DNA from: Saprospiraceae bacterium
Lineage (GTDB): Bacteria; Bacteroidota; Bacteroidia; Chitinophagales; Saprospiraceae
Assembly (NCBI GenBank): GCA_016710265.1
Contig: JADJJL010000006.1
Coordinates: 124,001-188,000, forward strand
Direction of reading: 5' to 3'
DNA: 64,000 bases
The notes below the pieces were generated by a model. The model saw only the letters and a program-made list of their open reading frames with translations. It was not told the DNA's origin and made no database searches. Positions 56,025 through 64,000 of this stretch are shown piece after piece (position 1 is the first letter of the stretch; each line of letters begins with the position of its first letter). Position numbers and translations under genes: made by a program.

Positions 56025-57806
56025 CTAATCTCTTACAACAATCTTCTCCGTCTTCACCACCGCTCCTCTCTCATAAATCACCACCGAGTACAATCCCGCC
56101 GGCAGCTTCTCCGTATCAATCACATTACTACCCCGATAAACGCGCTCACGGTGGACAGTGTGCCCTTGGGCATTGATTAAGTGCAAGTACATACTTTCTG
56201 GCAAGTAATCATGGACATTAAGCACGAAGTGATCAGAAGTAGGATTTGGAAAAATATCTGCTTTGATCAGCATTTTTCCTTCGTCATTAGTGGCTGAGGT
56301 TCCTACATTTATTGTTCTACATAGTGTATCTGCCCCGTACCTATTTTTAATTATCAGACAGACCTCATAGATTCCATCTTTCTCATAACAGTGAATCGGA
56401 GATGTATCTCGACTTTGCGTGCCATCACCCAGATCCCAATACCATTCTGGTTCGGATTCTGGTGGGATAAAGGCGCTAAGATCTAAAAACCTAAGACATC
56501 GGTAATTAAAAGAATCCTGATCATATCGGTAGCGAGCAAAAGGAACATTGTTCAGACCAAGAGTATCACATATACTTCCATCTAATGGGCCTAGTCTGTA
56601 ATTGGGAAAATTGGGAAAAGTCTTTCCGTTTATAGTCGGTAAGGTTAAGCCATCTCGTCGCCAGCCTATATCATCAATCTTATCCGCATCTGGATAATCG
56701 ATAACACTGATACAGCGAGTGGTTGAGATCACAAACAAATAAAATCTTCCATCCGGTGCGGATATCAACCGACCGAAAACACATCTAAATTGGTCGCCAA
56801 CAAGTCCACTTGGAGTATCAATTAGTATTCTTTTTTCTGGCTCAAAAAACTCAGTGACATTTTCCCTATACAAATAATTCCCGCCCGAATAATACCAATA
56901 TTTGTTATTGGATGAAAAGGCATTGCCCCAAAGTCCATGGTTATCTTTGACTTGCCTGAGCCTGTGATTACTCAAATTACCCTCACATCGGTCAAAGTCA
57001 AATAGCTCAATGAAGCCTCCATCCAAAGCTCGATCATCCTCAGACAACCAGCCAAATGTTTTTCCATCGGGACTAAAAACTGTATTGCCATAACCAAAGG
57101 ACTTGCTTTTAAGACCCGTAACAAATTGATTATGCAGTTTAAATCCGGATGGATCTAATAAAAAAATCAGTTTGTCGTGAGAGTGTCTTTTTGGAATTAC
57201 GATCCACCAATCCCGACCGTTTGCATGTCGACAGGCAGTGATTCCGTGAACAGCAAAACGATCTGAGTAAATATCCAGATCCTTATGCTCAACAACAGGT
57301 TGATCTGGATCTTCCATATTTACGAGTGTAGAGCGCAATTTATTTGCTTGAAAGAGTGTATCTGGTCTAAGCTTATCGTACCATAAATATATCAATCTAT
57401 ACTTATGCTCAGCAGAAGGATCTGGAAGAATGAGAATATTTTGTGTAAGGCTAGATCCATAATAAGGTCCCCAAAAATAACTGTCGCGATTAATCTCTTC
57501 TAATCCCTTGACTCTCTTATGGCGACGGTCCCATACTCTGCAACCATCTGAATACAAGATCAGCTCTCCGGTTTTGGGATCTGATATCAGGGAACTGGTA
57601 TGATTAAAATTGGCTTCTATCGTATCACGGGTCATGTGCAGTTGTTCGTTGGCAAAACGCACTATGGTAGTGCCCACAGTTGGATCTGCATTTTGCCTTG
57701 AGCTACTGTATCCCAAAATCCATGTATAGTCTTCCTTTTGGGTCATAGCTATATTGCTTAACACCGTTAAACCAATGAGAAGAAAAGCATTGCGACAGCT
57801 ATTCAT
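56025..57806 (-). CDS. T9SS-exported protein with PKD domain
   Basis: 593 residues. A signal peptide (LLIGLTVLSNIAMTQ, cleavage near residue 22) leads into a large beta-rich domain of repeated strands, possibly a propeller (HKYRLIYLWYDKL, DGRFYLFVISTTRCISVIDY). A PKD domain at about 430-500 (PEWYWDLGDGTQSRDTSPIH, YEVCLIIKNRYG) precedes the C-terminal T9SS sorting domain (ADIFPNPTSDHFVLNV, LPAGLYSVVIYERG). Function of the passenger unknown; a surface protein binding a partner or glycan is likely. It follows the 991-residue T9SS gene after 11 bases, so they form a two-gene operon. Confidence 0.78.
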   Translation of the reverse strand: MNSCRNAFLLIGLTVLSNIAMTQKEDYTWILGYSSSRQNADPTVGTTIVRFANEQLHMTRDTIEANFNHTSSLISDPKTGELILYSDGCRVWDRRHKRVKGLEEINRDSYFWGPYYGSSLTQNILILPDPSAEHKYRLIYLWYDKLRPDTLFQANKLRSTLVNMEDPDQPVVEHKDLDIYSDRFAVHGITACRHANGRDWWIVIPKRHSHDKLIFLLDPSGFKLHNQFVTGLKSKSFGYGNTVFSPDGKTFGWLSEDDRALDGGFIELFDFDRCEGNLSNHRLRQVKDNHGLWGNAFSSNNKYWYYSGGNYLYRENVTEFFEPEKRILIDTPSGLVGDQFRCVFGRLISAPDGRFYLFVISTTRCISVIDYPDADKIDDIGWRRDGLTLPTINGKTFPNFPNYRLGPLDGSICDTLGLNNVPFARYRYDQDSFNYRCLRFLDLSAFIPPESEPEWYWDLGDGTQSRDTSPIHCYEKDGIYEVCLIIKNRYGADTLCRTINVGTSATNDEGKMLIKADIFPNPTSDHFVLNVHDYLPESMYLHLINAQGHTVHRERVYRGSNVIDTEKLPAGLYSVVIYERGAVVKTEKIVVRD

Positions 57807-57817
57807 GGGGTGAATGA

Positions 57818-60793
57818 TTATTGTTTTATAAATTTCAAATAAAAGGATTCATCACCTATATACACATTTACGAAATAGATGCCAATAGGAATATGAGAGA
57901 TCTGTATAAGTTCAGAACCAGAATTTAAATTACATTCTAAAACTAGCTTGCCATTGGAAGAGATCATTCTTAGTCTAGCTCCTTCTTCATAATTTAATAT
58001 TTTTACAAGCAATGACTCAGAAGCCGGATTCGGAGAGAGTGTTGCTTTTAATTTTTCTCGTACTGGTTCTTTGGAAACTGATATAAGTTGTTGTAGTGCG
58101 GCCGCACAAATTGAGTCATCATCATATTGTACATCAGTTATGGATGCAATCAATGCTCTGTCAGAATGCACGCCAAAACCATCTGTATAAGGGCATAGCT
58201 GGGCGATCTCAGTCAAGCTAGTTAGCTCTGTCGAATCAGGCGTTTGTCTGCCTTCCACGAACATGTCGAGTCTGATGATATTTACTGTTTTCTCAAGCTC
58301 AGTGATGGAGCTTGTGGCACTAAGTGACTGGATCACCGATAATAAGTTCTGAGCTTTTGAAATGGCCTGTTGACTAATCTGATATCTTAACAGTTGGCTG
58401 AGGGAAAACAGACTATCTAATTGATGGAATAGTGTACTGCGGTCCTGAAGTTCAGATGCAGAAGTCAGTTCGGTTATCTCTCCAAAAGTTTCATCAAAGG
58501 ACAGAATTTGATCTAAAATAGTGTCGATTTGGATTTGTATTTGAATTAAGTCTAAGGAATCATCCACGGTAGTAAAATGCAATCCTTGAATTTGCTGGTC
58601 AATGGAGTCAAACCTTCCAATTTCAGAATTCTCATGATCGGTATAAAATGTCAAAAGTGTCTGATTTGAATTTCTGTAATCAATGTCCCGCTGTAATTTT
58701 TGATATAGATACCTTTGGGCATAGTATCTTGAAGCAAACAATCCAGGATCTGATTCTGCTGGCCATTGAGCGACTAATAAATCGATGTCATCTATAATGC
58801 GAGAGGGAAAAGGAAGACAACCTTCAGGATTGGAGGCACAAACAGGTAATTCACCATCAGGAAAATACCAAATACTACCTTGAGGAGCATTTGGAAGGAA
58901 AATATCATGGACTGTGCCATAAGGATAATCCTGAGATGTATTGGATTGTACAATAAACTTGCTCATATCAATTATAAACTGACTTGCTCCATCGTGCTGG
59001 GCACCAATGTTAAAATCAAATGTATAAATATTTCCCTTGTTTTCCTGTGGTCCAATAACTGCAAGTTGATTTAAGTGGAGTCCTATGCCACAGTTAATTT
59101 TCCAATTGGTCATATAATCTAAATTCATGGAAGGACCAGGAAAATAAAAGCCTCTGCCACAATTGATTACTGAATTACATTCCATTCTCGTGTTGTTACA
59201 AGCATTAGTATTATATCCTACTCTTGTTTCAGGATAATTTAATTGGTGAAGGTAATTTACTCCATTACAATTGAAAATACATTCATCAGATCTTGAAGTT
59301 AAAAATCCATTACAGTTTCCAAATTTTTCAAGTGATACTATATTATCCGTTAGAATAGAATTAGGAGATCTGTTTAAATAAATACCATTATTACGTGTAT
59401 ATATCACATTGTCAATAAGTTGAATTATGCAATTTGTATTGTTTATGCATGCTATTCCGTCTGGTGCAATAGCTTGATGGATAATGTCGTTTGTCTCCAC
59501 ATTTATTAAATTGTTTTCACATTCCAAAATAAATACACCTCTTCCATTACAAAGTATGTAATTATTAGAAATTTCTGATCCGTAAGGGTTAGACCCAACT
59601 ATATTGGTTTTTAAAGAAGAAAGAATCACTCCAGTTGATACATCCGACATTCTGCAGTTATAAACATAGCAAGCTCCACCAAATACATTAACACCTGTAC
59701 CGGATGAGGTAATGGTAGCGGCTCCGTTTTTACCCAATCCTTCAAAATCCATTAACCCAAATCCATTGTTTGTCCCGCTATGGACCGCAATTCCAGTTCT
59801 TACTCCTATATTAAAAAAAAATGGACGCAATGATATAGAGGTTGAATTTAAAATACCAGAGAAAATTGAACCTTTTACTGTAACGTGATTATTATAAACA
59901 GCTATACCACACATCATGTTTGTAAATCTATTGATTTCAGTTAGACTGGGGTTAGCTTTTCCAATTTTAAAATGGCTATTGTGGATAACCATTCCGGCAT
60001 GACTGATTTGTCCTAAAGCAGGCCATTCAGAATCCTCAGAATTAAATGCAGTTGGTAAAACACCTCCTATGAATTTATTTCCTGTAAAGTCAGGACCAAT
60101 TTCCATAATGCCTGCATTAGCAGGATTATAAATTCCAATTACGTTTTTTACAAATTGAGTATTTTTGACCATGACAAGATTTTTAGTTGACCCTTCGACA
60201 TTATAAATACCAAATCTTGCATGATATATATCTGAAAGAATTGATGAAATGGATGAATTGTCTTCTAAGCCAATACCTTGCCAAAGTGTATCACAAGACC
60301 ATGCTATACTATTGAATAATCCCATTTTTGATGAATTTCTAACAAAAACAGAAGAACTGCTTTTTTGAATAAATCTGCAATCGTCAAAATCGAAATCTTT
60401 ATTTATAATTAAAGTGCCATGGACAACAAAACACTTTTTGGTTGTAGAATTATCGTTAGGAAAAAGGTGACTTATAAAGACACTATTGTAAGGAATTACT
60501 ATCTGATCATACCCAGATGGACAGTTGCAACCAGTAGGAGGTTCAGGAGGAGTCTGATCAGAAATTGGTTGGGAATTAAGCACCCCGCTGGCCATGACAA
60601 TTGCTAGAAGGAGGAAAAATCTGAACGCTTTAGAAGCGGAGTAAAGGGTTCGAGATTTGAAATTTGAAGATTGAAGTAGCAAATTGTTCATCGGGACAGT
60701 AATTTTACTGCTTACCCGGAAGATTTCAATTCGTTTCATGATTGAGAGTTTATTTGAAACACCATTGTTTCCATCCTTTTTTGCCAACCTCAT
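57818..60793 (-). CDS. Large T9SS-exported parallel beta-helix protein
   Basis: 991 residues. The signal is probably within the first 70 residues (ASKAFRFFLLLAIVMASGVL, ending NSQ); the real start may be MNNLLLQSSNFKS at 60691, since the first 34 residues do not look like a leader. Residues about 100-620 are right-handed parallel beta-helix repeats rich in Asn and Gly (NNGIYLNRSPNSILTDNIVS). Residues about 680-900 are alpha-helical, then a T9SS sorting domain (ATLSPNPASESLLVKIL, HIPIGIYFVNVYIGDESF) ends the protein. Likely a surface-attached polysaccharide-binding or -degrading protein; no lyase catalytic residues were identified. First gene of an operon with 56025-57806. Confidence 0.78.
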   Translation of the reverse strand: MRLAKKDGNNGVSNKLSIMKRIEIFRVSSKITVPMNNLLLQSSNFKSRTLYSASKAFRFFLLLAIVMASGVLNSQPISDQTPPEPPTGCNCPSGYDQIVIPYNSVFISHLFPNDNSTTKKCFVVHGTLIINKDFDFDDCRFIQKSSSSVFVRNSSKMGLFNSIAWSCDTLWQGIGLEDNSSISSILSDIYHARFGIYNVEGSTKNLVMVKNTQFVKNVIGIYNPANAGIMEIGPDFTGNKFIGGVLPTAFNSEDSEWPALGQISHAGMVIHNSHFKIGKANPSLTEINRFTNMMCGIAVYNNHVTVKGSIFSGILNSTSISLRPFFFNIGVRTGIAVHSGTNNGFGLMDFEGLGKNGAATITSSGTGVNVFGGACYVYNCRMSDVSTGVILSSLKTNIVGSNPYGSEISNNYILCNGRGVFILECENNLINVETNDIIHQAIAPDGIACINNTNCIIQLIDNVIYTRNNGIYLNRSPNSILTDNIVSLEKFGNCNGFLTSRSDECIFNCNGVNYLHQLNYPETRVGYNTNACNNTRMECNSVINCGRGFYFPGPSMNLDYMTNWKINCGIGLHLNQLAVIGPQENKGNIYTFDFNIGAQHDGASQFIIDMSKFIVQSNTSQDYPYGTVHDIFLPNAPQGSIWYFPDGELPVCASNPEGCLPFPSRIIDDIDLLVAQWPAESDPGLFASRYYAQRYLYQKLQRDIDYRNSNQTLLTFYTDHENSEIGRFDSIDQQIQGLHFTTVDDSLDLIQIQIQIDTILDQILSFDETFGEITELTSASELQDRSTLFHQLDSLFSLSQLLRYQISQQAISKAQNLLSVIQSLSATSSITELEKTVNIIRLDMFVEGRQTPDSTELTSLTEIAQLCPYTDGFGVHSDRALIASITDVQYDDDSICAAALQQLISVSKEPVREKLKATLSPNPASESLLVKILNYEEGARLRMISSNGKLVLECNLNSGSELIQISHIPIGIYFVNVYIGDESFYLKFIKQ

Positions 60794-60978
60794 TTTTCGA
60801 ATTAAAATGAATTAAACTTTTTAACTCACTGAAATTGACAGCTTTTGATATGTTCCTATGGAATTTCCGAGATTTTTAATTAGTCCCGATAATCTAACTC
60901 GAGTTAATTATACTCTTGTCACAAATATACAATCTTAAGTTCAAATAAGTTTCAAATAATCTTAATTTGAAAAAAATT

Positions 60979-61022
60979 ATAAAATCAGGGTAAACCCTTA
61001 GGGAATAAAATCAGGGTAAACC
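60979..61022. repeat. 18-base direct repeat in a non-coding gap
   Basis: ATAAAATCAGGGTAAACC occurs at 60979-60996 and 61005-61022, eight bases apart, followed by a small hairpin GATGAC-AAA-GTCATC (61025-61039). The 60794-61071 gap is otherwise featureless. It lies upstream of the 60793 gene start and downstream of the thiolase. Could be a repeated regulator site. Confidence 0.5.
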
Positions 61023-61071
61023 ATGATGACAAAGTCATCGTCAAAGTCTATGTCTAAATCATTTTTTTATT

Positions 61072-62250
61072 TCACACTCTCTCCAACACAATCGCCGAAG
61101 ATCCTCCTCCGCCATTGCATATCACAGCCAGACCATATTTAGCTTGATTTTGATGAAGGATATTGCTCAAAGCACCTGTGATTCTTGCACCAGAAGCTCC
61201 CAAAGGATGTCCTAAGGAAATGGCTCCACCATTTACATTCAATTTATTCTGGTCGATTTCCATGATTTGGGCAAATACAAGCGGAACCACTGCAAAAGCT
61301 TCATTGACCTCCCAATAATCAATTTGAGAAGCTTTTAATCCGGCACGTTCCAAAGCTATAGGAGCTGATTTGGTTGGAGCTGTGGTAAACCAGGCTGGTT
61401 CTTGCTCGGCATCAGCATAAGACACGATACGGGCTAGGGGAGTGAGATTTAGCTCTTTTAGTTTTTTCTCACTGACGATCACCATGGCTACCGCTCCGTC
61501 ATTTAAAGTGGAAGCATTGGCGGCTGTCACGCTCCCATCTGGCGTAAAGGATGGCTTCAATCCAGGTATTTTTGAAAAATCAACTTTTAAATATTCTTCG
61601 TCATCTTTGATGATCAATGGATCTCCTTTTTTTTGAGGGATGGATATTGGAGCTATTTCTGCAGCCAATCTTCCTTTGGTTGTTGCTTCAGCAGATCTTT
61701 GATACGATTGTATTGCAAATGCATCTTGGGCCTCACGACTTATGTTGAATTTTTTAGCGGTAGCATCACCACAAACCCCCATCGCGGTCTTGTCATAGAC
61801 ATCCAGAAGTCCATCGTGGTGCAAACCATCTACAATTTCTCCATTGCCATATTTATAACCCCATCTGGCTTTGGGAATATAATAAGGAACATTGCTTAGG
61901 CTTTCCATACCTCCTGCCACGATGATGTCTGCCTCACCGAGTCGAATGGTTTGTGCTGCAATCATGATAGACTTCATCCCAGAGGCACATACCTTGTTGA
62001 TGGTGGTGCAATTGGTGGAAAAAGGCAATCCTGCCCCAAGAGCTGCTTGCCTGGCCGGAGCCTGCCCCAAATTGGCTGAAAGGACATTTCCCATCAAGAC
62101 AGATTCGATCAGTTCAGGAGATATTCCAACTCTTTCAACGGCTGCTTTGATGGCATGAGCGCCAAGTGATGTGGCTGAAAATGAAAGCAATGAGGAACCG
62201 TATGCGCCAATTGGAGTTCTGGCAATGGATACAATATAAGCTTCTTGCAT
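61072..62250 (-). CDS. Acetyl-CoA C-acetyltransferase (thiolase)
   Basis: 392 residues, thiolase family. The nucleophile Cys88 is in NKVCASGMKS, the second active-site region is GGAISLGHPLGASGARI, and the third is VICNGGGGSSAIVLERV with GGGG rather than a Cys at that position being unremarkable only if the Cys is the one in ICNGGG. N-terminal RTPIGAYGS is standard. Condenses two acetyl-CoA or degrades acetoacetyl-CoA; degradative versus biosynthetic direction cannot be decided. It can supply the Hbd at 11528-12391. It ends 55 bases after a hairpin and direct-repeat region. Confidence 0.93.
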   Translation of the reverse strand: MQEAYIVSIARTPIGAYGSSLLSFSATSLGAHAIKAAVERVGISPELIESVLMGNVLSANLGQAPARQAALGAGLPFSTNCTTINKVCASGMKSIMIAAQTIRLGEADIIVAGGMESLSNVPYYIPKARWGYKYGNGEIVDGLHHDGLLDVYDKTAMGVCGDATAKKFNISREAQDAFAIQSYQRSAEATTKGRLAAEIAPISIPQKKGDPLIIKDDEEYLKVDFSKIPGLKPSFTPDGSVTAANASTLNDGAVAMVIVSEKKLKELNLTPLARIVSYADAEQEPAWFTTAPTKSAPIALERAGLKASQIDYWEVNEAFAVVPLVFAQIMEIDQNKLNVNGGAISLGHPLGASGARITGALSNILHQNQAKYGLAVICNGGGGSSAIVLERV

Positions 62251-62343
62251 GTATTAGTTTTTGATTGAAAATGATTATTTTACAATGTTTTAAACCAACA
62301 ATCCGAATAGGGTGCTGGTTGAAGCCGCAAAGGAACTAATTTT

Positions 62344-63159
62344 TTAAAACTCCAATATAATTTTATCCTCTATGCGGATGTTGGGCCTGATTTCAGAATT
62401 TAAGGGGTCTGGAATAAGGTAAATTCCAAAATGAACCGCCTGTGCCTCTCTGCGAAATTCAGAAAGTATTTTTAATGGATTTTTACCAAATTGGGAAGAG
62501 TGGGGCGGTAAAGTACTCATGATACAACGCTCACATTTTTTAATCACACTGAATGACTGATCACCAATTGTCAATTTTTTTAAATGGTCTTCCTGATAAG
62601 CCTCCAAGCCACTTAATAGGATGTTGGGTCTGAATTGATAGGGATGAATATTTTCTCCGCATCTATTGGCAACATCCAAAACAGATTCCAGATTGATCAC
62701 ATGGATTGGATAACCATCTGTAAAATTGATCGGGAAACTGATTGGCCAATAATCGGTTCTTTTAATTCTGGCTCTTGGTTTCATCTGCGTCAGAATTACT
62801 TTTTCTTGCAGAAATTCTGAAAACCAATTGGAAACTTTTTGATCACCCACTTCAGTGTAAAATTCAGAATCAAATATTTTAACATAGATCGATTCATCAC
62901 TTTTATAATCAGTGTTTAGCAAAACAAAATCATCTACTCGATTGGGGTGGTAAATGTAAAAACCATGTGGAAAAAGTTTTATTTCAAGTGTGTTCAGAAT
63001 GGGTTTTTCGCGTTGGGTAATAAAATGACCTTGAGCATTTACCAACATCCAAAACCTGTCAAATTCAAATCCCGTTTCTACAATGACCGTTTCCTCAACG
63101 GCATATCCGGGCCCTGACTTCAAAGGATAAATAAATATTTTTTCTAACCTTACTGACAT
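62344..63159 (-). CDS. MOSC domain protein (MOSC N-terminal beta-barrel type)
   Basis: 271 residues. The MOSC_N barrel begins at KIFIYPLKSGPGYAVEETVI (residues 8-27), with FEFDRFWMLVNAQGHFITQR following. The MOSC domain covers about 130-270 (FRPNILLSGLEAYQEDHLKK, SVIKKCERCIM with the likely molybdenum-cofactor-ligating Cys, and a C-terminal HFGIYL). Such proteins (like YcbX or mARC) handle the molybdenum cofactor and may reduce N-hydroxylated compounds with a partner flavoprotein. No partner is seen nearby. Confidence 0.88.
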   Translation of the reverse strand: MSVRLEKIFIYPLKSGPGYAVEETVIVETGFEFDRFWMLVNAQGHFITQREKPILNTLEIKLFPHGFYIYHPNRVDDFVLLNTDYKSDESIYVKIFDSEFYTEVGDQKVSNWFSEFLQEKVILTQMKPRARIKRTDYWPISFPINFTDGYPIHVINLESVLDVANRCGENIHPYQFRPNILLSGLEAYQEDHLKKLTIGDQSFSVIKKCERCIMSTLPPHSSQFGKNPLKILSEFRREAQAVHFGIYLIPDPLNSEIRPNIRIEDKIILEF

Positions 63160-63200
63160 CCTCTTTTTAAACTAAAAACTAAAAAATAAAAACAAAAAAT

Positions 63201-63242
63201 TTAAAACTTAGCACTTAAAACTTAGCACTTAAAACTTAGCAC
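63201..63242. repeat. Three tandem copies of a 14-base unit
   Basis: TTAAAACTTAGCAC is repeated three times without spacing (63201-63214, 63215-63228, 63229-63242), followed by a degenerate TCAAAAC pair at 63243-63256. It lies between the MOSC gene and the small protein at 63257-63556, whose stop is adjacent. Confidence 0.7.
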
Positions 63243-63256
63243 TCAAAACTCAAAAC

Positions 63257-63556
63257 TCATTCCTTTCCATACTCCATTCTATTCGCTGCCTCCAAACTCC
63301 CTAATCTAAAAGCCAATCTGCCTGATTTATTTTGAAAATATCGGTCTTCCATTTTACAAAAAAAAGCCCTGTGTTGAAATTCAGGCATTTTTAATTCAAA
63401 TGATGATTTTTTAATAAAGCTAATACGGTATTTATTGAATAGACTATCCTTTTGATGTAAGTTAAATTTGGATTCTGCTTGAGCAGAAATCTGATGAAAA
63501 CAAAATGTTCCAAGTAAAATTAGAAACGACAATGATATTTTTTTACAAACTTTCAT
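63257..63556 (-). CDS. Hypothetical small secreted protein
   Basis: 99 residues with a signal peptide (KISLSFLILLGTFCFHQISA, residues 5-24) and a basic mature part without a recognised domain. Overlaps the upstream membrane protein by four bases (ATGA), so it is translated with it. Function unknown. Confidence 0.55.
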   Translation of the reverse strand: MKVCKKISLSFLILLGTFCFHQISAQAESKFNLHQKDSLFNKYRISFIKKSSFELKMPEFQHRAFFCKMEDRYFQNKSGRLAFRLGSLEAANRMEYGKE

Positions 63557-63834
63557 TTTCCAATGTGAAATCTTCGTCCAAGTTTTGCGATATAGCTTTT
63601 AAAAAATGAAAATTGCCCAAATGGAATACTGACCAAAAGTACCATCATCGGCCAAATAATCGTGACCAACAAAATATAGATCACTACCCACAACAATTTA
63701 TTTTCAATTCCAAAATTGGGCATAATTATTTTACCCAAATAACCGGTTAAACTACCACCTATGGCAAATACACAAAGGATGATGATCAATTTGGTGATCG
63801 AAACATTCCATTTGGTTTTTAATTTTTCAAACAT
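63553..63834 (-). CDS. Small membrane protein (possibly DUF6787)
   Basis: 93 residues with hydrophobic segments at about 14-33 and 46-70 (KLLWVVIYILLVTIIWPMMV) and conserved-looking GGSLTGYLGKIIM and SIPFGQFSFF. I recall this pattern as a widespread Bacteroidota small membrane protein, tentatively DUF6787. Function unknown. It begins nine bases after the stop of the carboxylase gene and overlaps the next gene by four bases, so all three are probably one operon. Confidence 0.6.
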   Translation of the reverse strand: MFEKLKTKWNVSITKLIIILCVFAIGGSLTGYLGKIIMPNFGIENKLLWVVIYILLVTIIWPMMVLLVSIPFGQFSFFKSYIAKLGRRFHIGK

Positions 63835-63843
63835 TCCTTAATA

Positions 63844-64000
63844 TTAGCTTTGGATAACACCTACATTAAATTTTTCAATCGGAGCTTTTGAGGCAACTTC
63901 TAAACCCATGATCAGCCAACTCCTGGTTTCTCTGGGATCAATAATGGCATCAACCCAAAGTCTGGCAGCGGCATAATAGGCAGTTGTCTGACTTTCGTAG
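63844..64000 (-). CDS. Acyl-CoA carboxylase carboxyltransferase subunit, C-terminal end (5' part outside window)
   Basis: The last 52 codons read YESQTTAYYAAARLWVDAII then DPRETRSWLIMGLEVASKAP and stop at 63844-63846. TAYYAAARLWVDAIIDPRETR is typical of the C-terminus of methylcrotonyl-CoA or propionyl-CoA carboxylase beta subunits (biotin-dependent carboxyltransferases). Only the end is in the window, so the acyl-CoA specificity cannot be judged. Downstream genes follow within nine bases on the same strand. Confidence 0.8.
   Translation of the reverse strand, partial: YESQTTAYYAAARLWVDAIIDPRETRSWLIMGLEVASKAPIEKFNVGVIQS

Noticed and set aside
60640..60660. A tRNA T-arm-like GGTTCGAGA
   Set aside because: It lies in the coding sequence of the beta-helix protein and no cloverleaf can be formed around it.
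63181..63256. A CRISPR array
   Set aside because: The units are contiguous 14-base repeats without spacers.

Overview
The window looks like a chromosomal segment of an AT-rich member of the Bacteroidota. Supporting signs are five gene loci encoding type IX secretion (T9SS/Por) C-terminal sorting domains, several candidate TAnnTTTG -7 boxes, few Shine-Dalgarno sites, the long NusB form and a DoxX-thioredoxin-like membrane protein. A Saprospiraceae-like host is my guess, not something the sequence proves. I see no rRNA, tRNA, CRISPR array, prophage or intact insertion sequence.

Layout. 1-8517 (all minus strand) is an accessory block: the 3'-truncated gene of a PQQ-propeller lipoprotein, three paralogous cysteine-rich small lipoproteins, and a very large T9SS-exported alpha/beta-hydrolase plus repeat-shelf protein. 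It contains a duplicated lipoprotein/secreted-protein cassette in which one copy has lost about 3.9 kb. 8849-9516 is a dead REP-associated (Y1/IS200-like) transposase with REP-like palindromes. 9592-34113 is mostly housekeeping: pfkA, a BadF-type kinase, a 3-hydroxyacyl-CoA dehydrogenase, rocD, coaE, a YigZ-type protein, a DMT transporter, DoxX, nusB, guaA, an M42 peptidase, pyrE, a NUDIX protein, dapF, ndk, nrnA, an FKBP lipoprotein, prfB, lpxB and surE. 34187-45661 (plus strand) carries holA, a bacterial alpha-2-macroglobulin with a CxEQ thioester motif joined to penicillin-binding protein 1C, and topA. 45683-55708 holds small membrane proteins, an ABC exporter, fbp, comEA-comEC and typA. 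55709-60793 is a second T9SS block with two large secreted proteins and an orphan sorting-domain tail. 61072-64000 has a thiolase, a MOSC protein, small proteins and the end of a biotin-dependent carboxylase subunit.

Data quality matters here. At least ten coding loci are broken by exactly one base, nearly always at a short homopolymer, including genes expected to be essential (prfB, holA) and the broadly conserved typA and fbp. This pattern suits residual indels in a long-read or metagenome assembly better than biology. The one frameshift I consider genuine is the classical programmed +1 site in prfB (28824-28839). I describe split genes as single genes and give the suspected indel position.

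How the genes fit together: central carbon metabolism (pfkA and fbp as opposing enzymes; thiolase and 3-hydroxyacyl-CoA dehydrogenase for acyl-CoA metabolism), cell envelope (lpxB, dapF, pbpC/alpha-2-macroglobulin, MsbA-like exporter), translation and replication (prfB, typA, holA, topA, nusB), nucleotide synthesis (guaA, pyrE, ndk), DNA uptake (comEA, comEC) and T9SS-exported surface proteins. The most unusual area is 1-9516.
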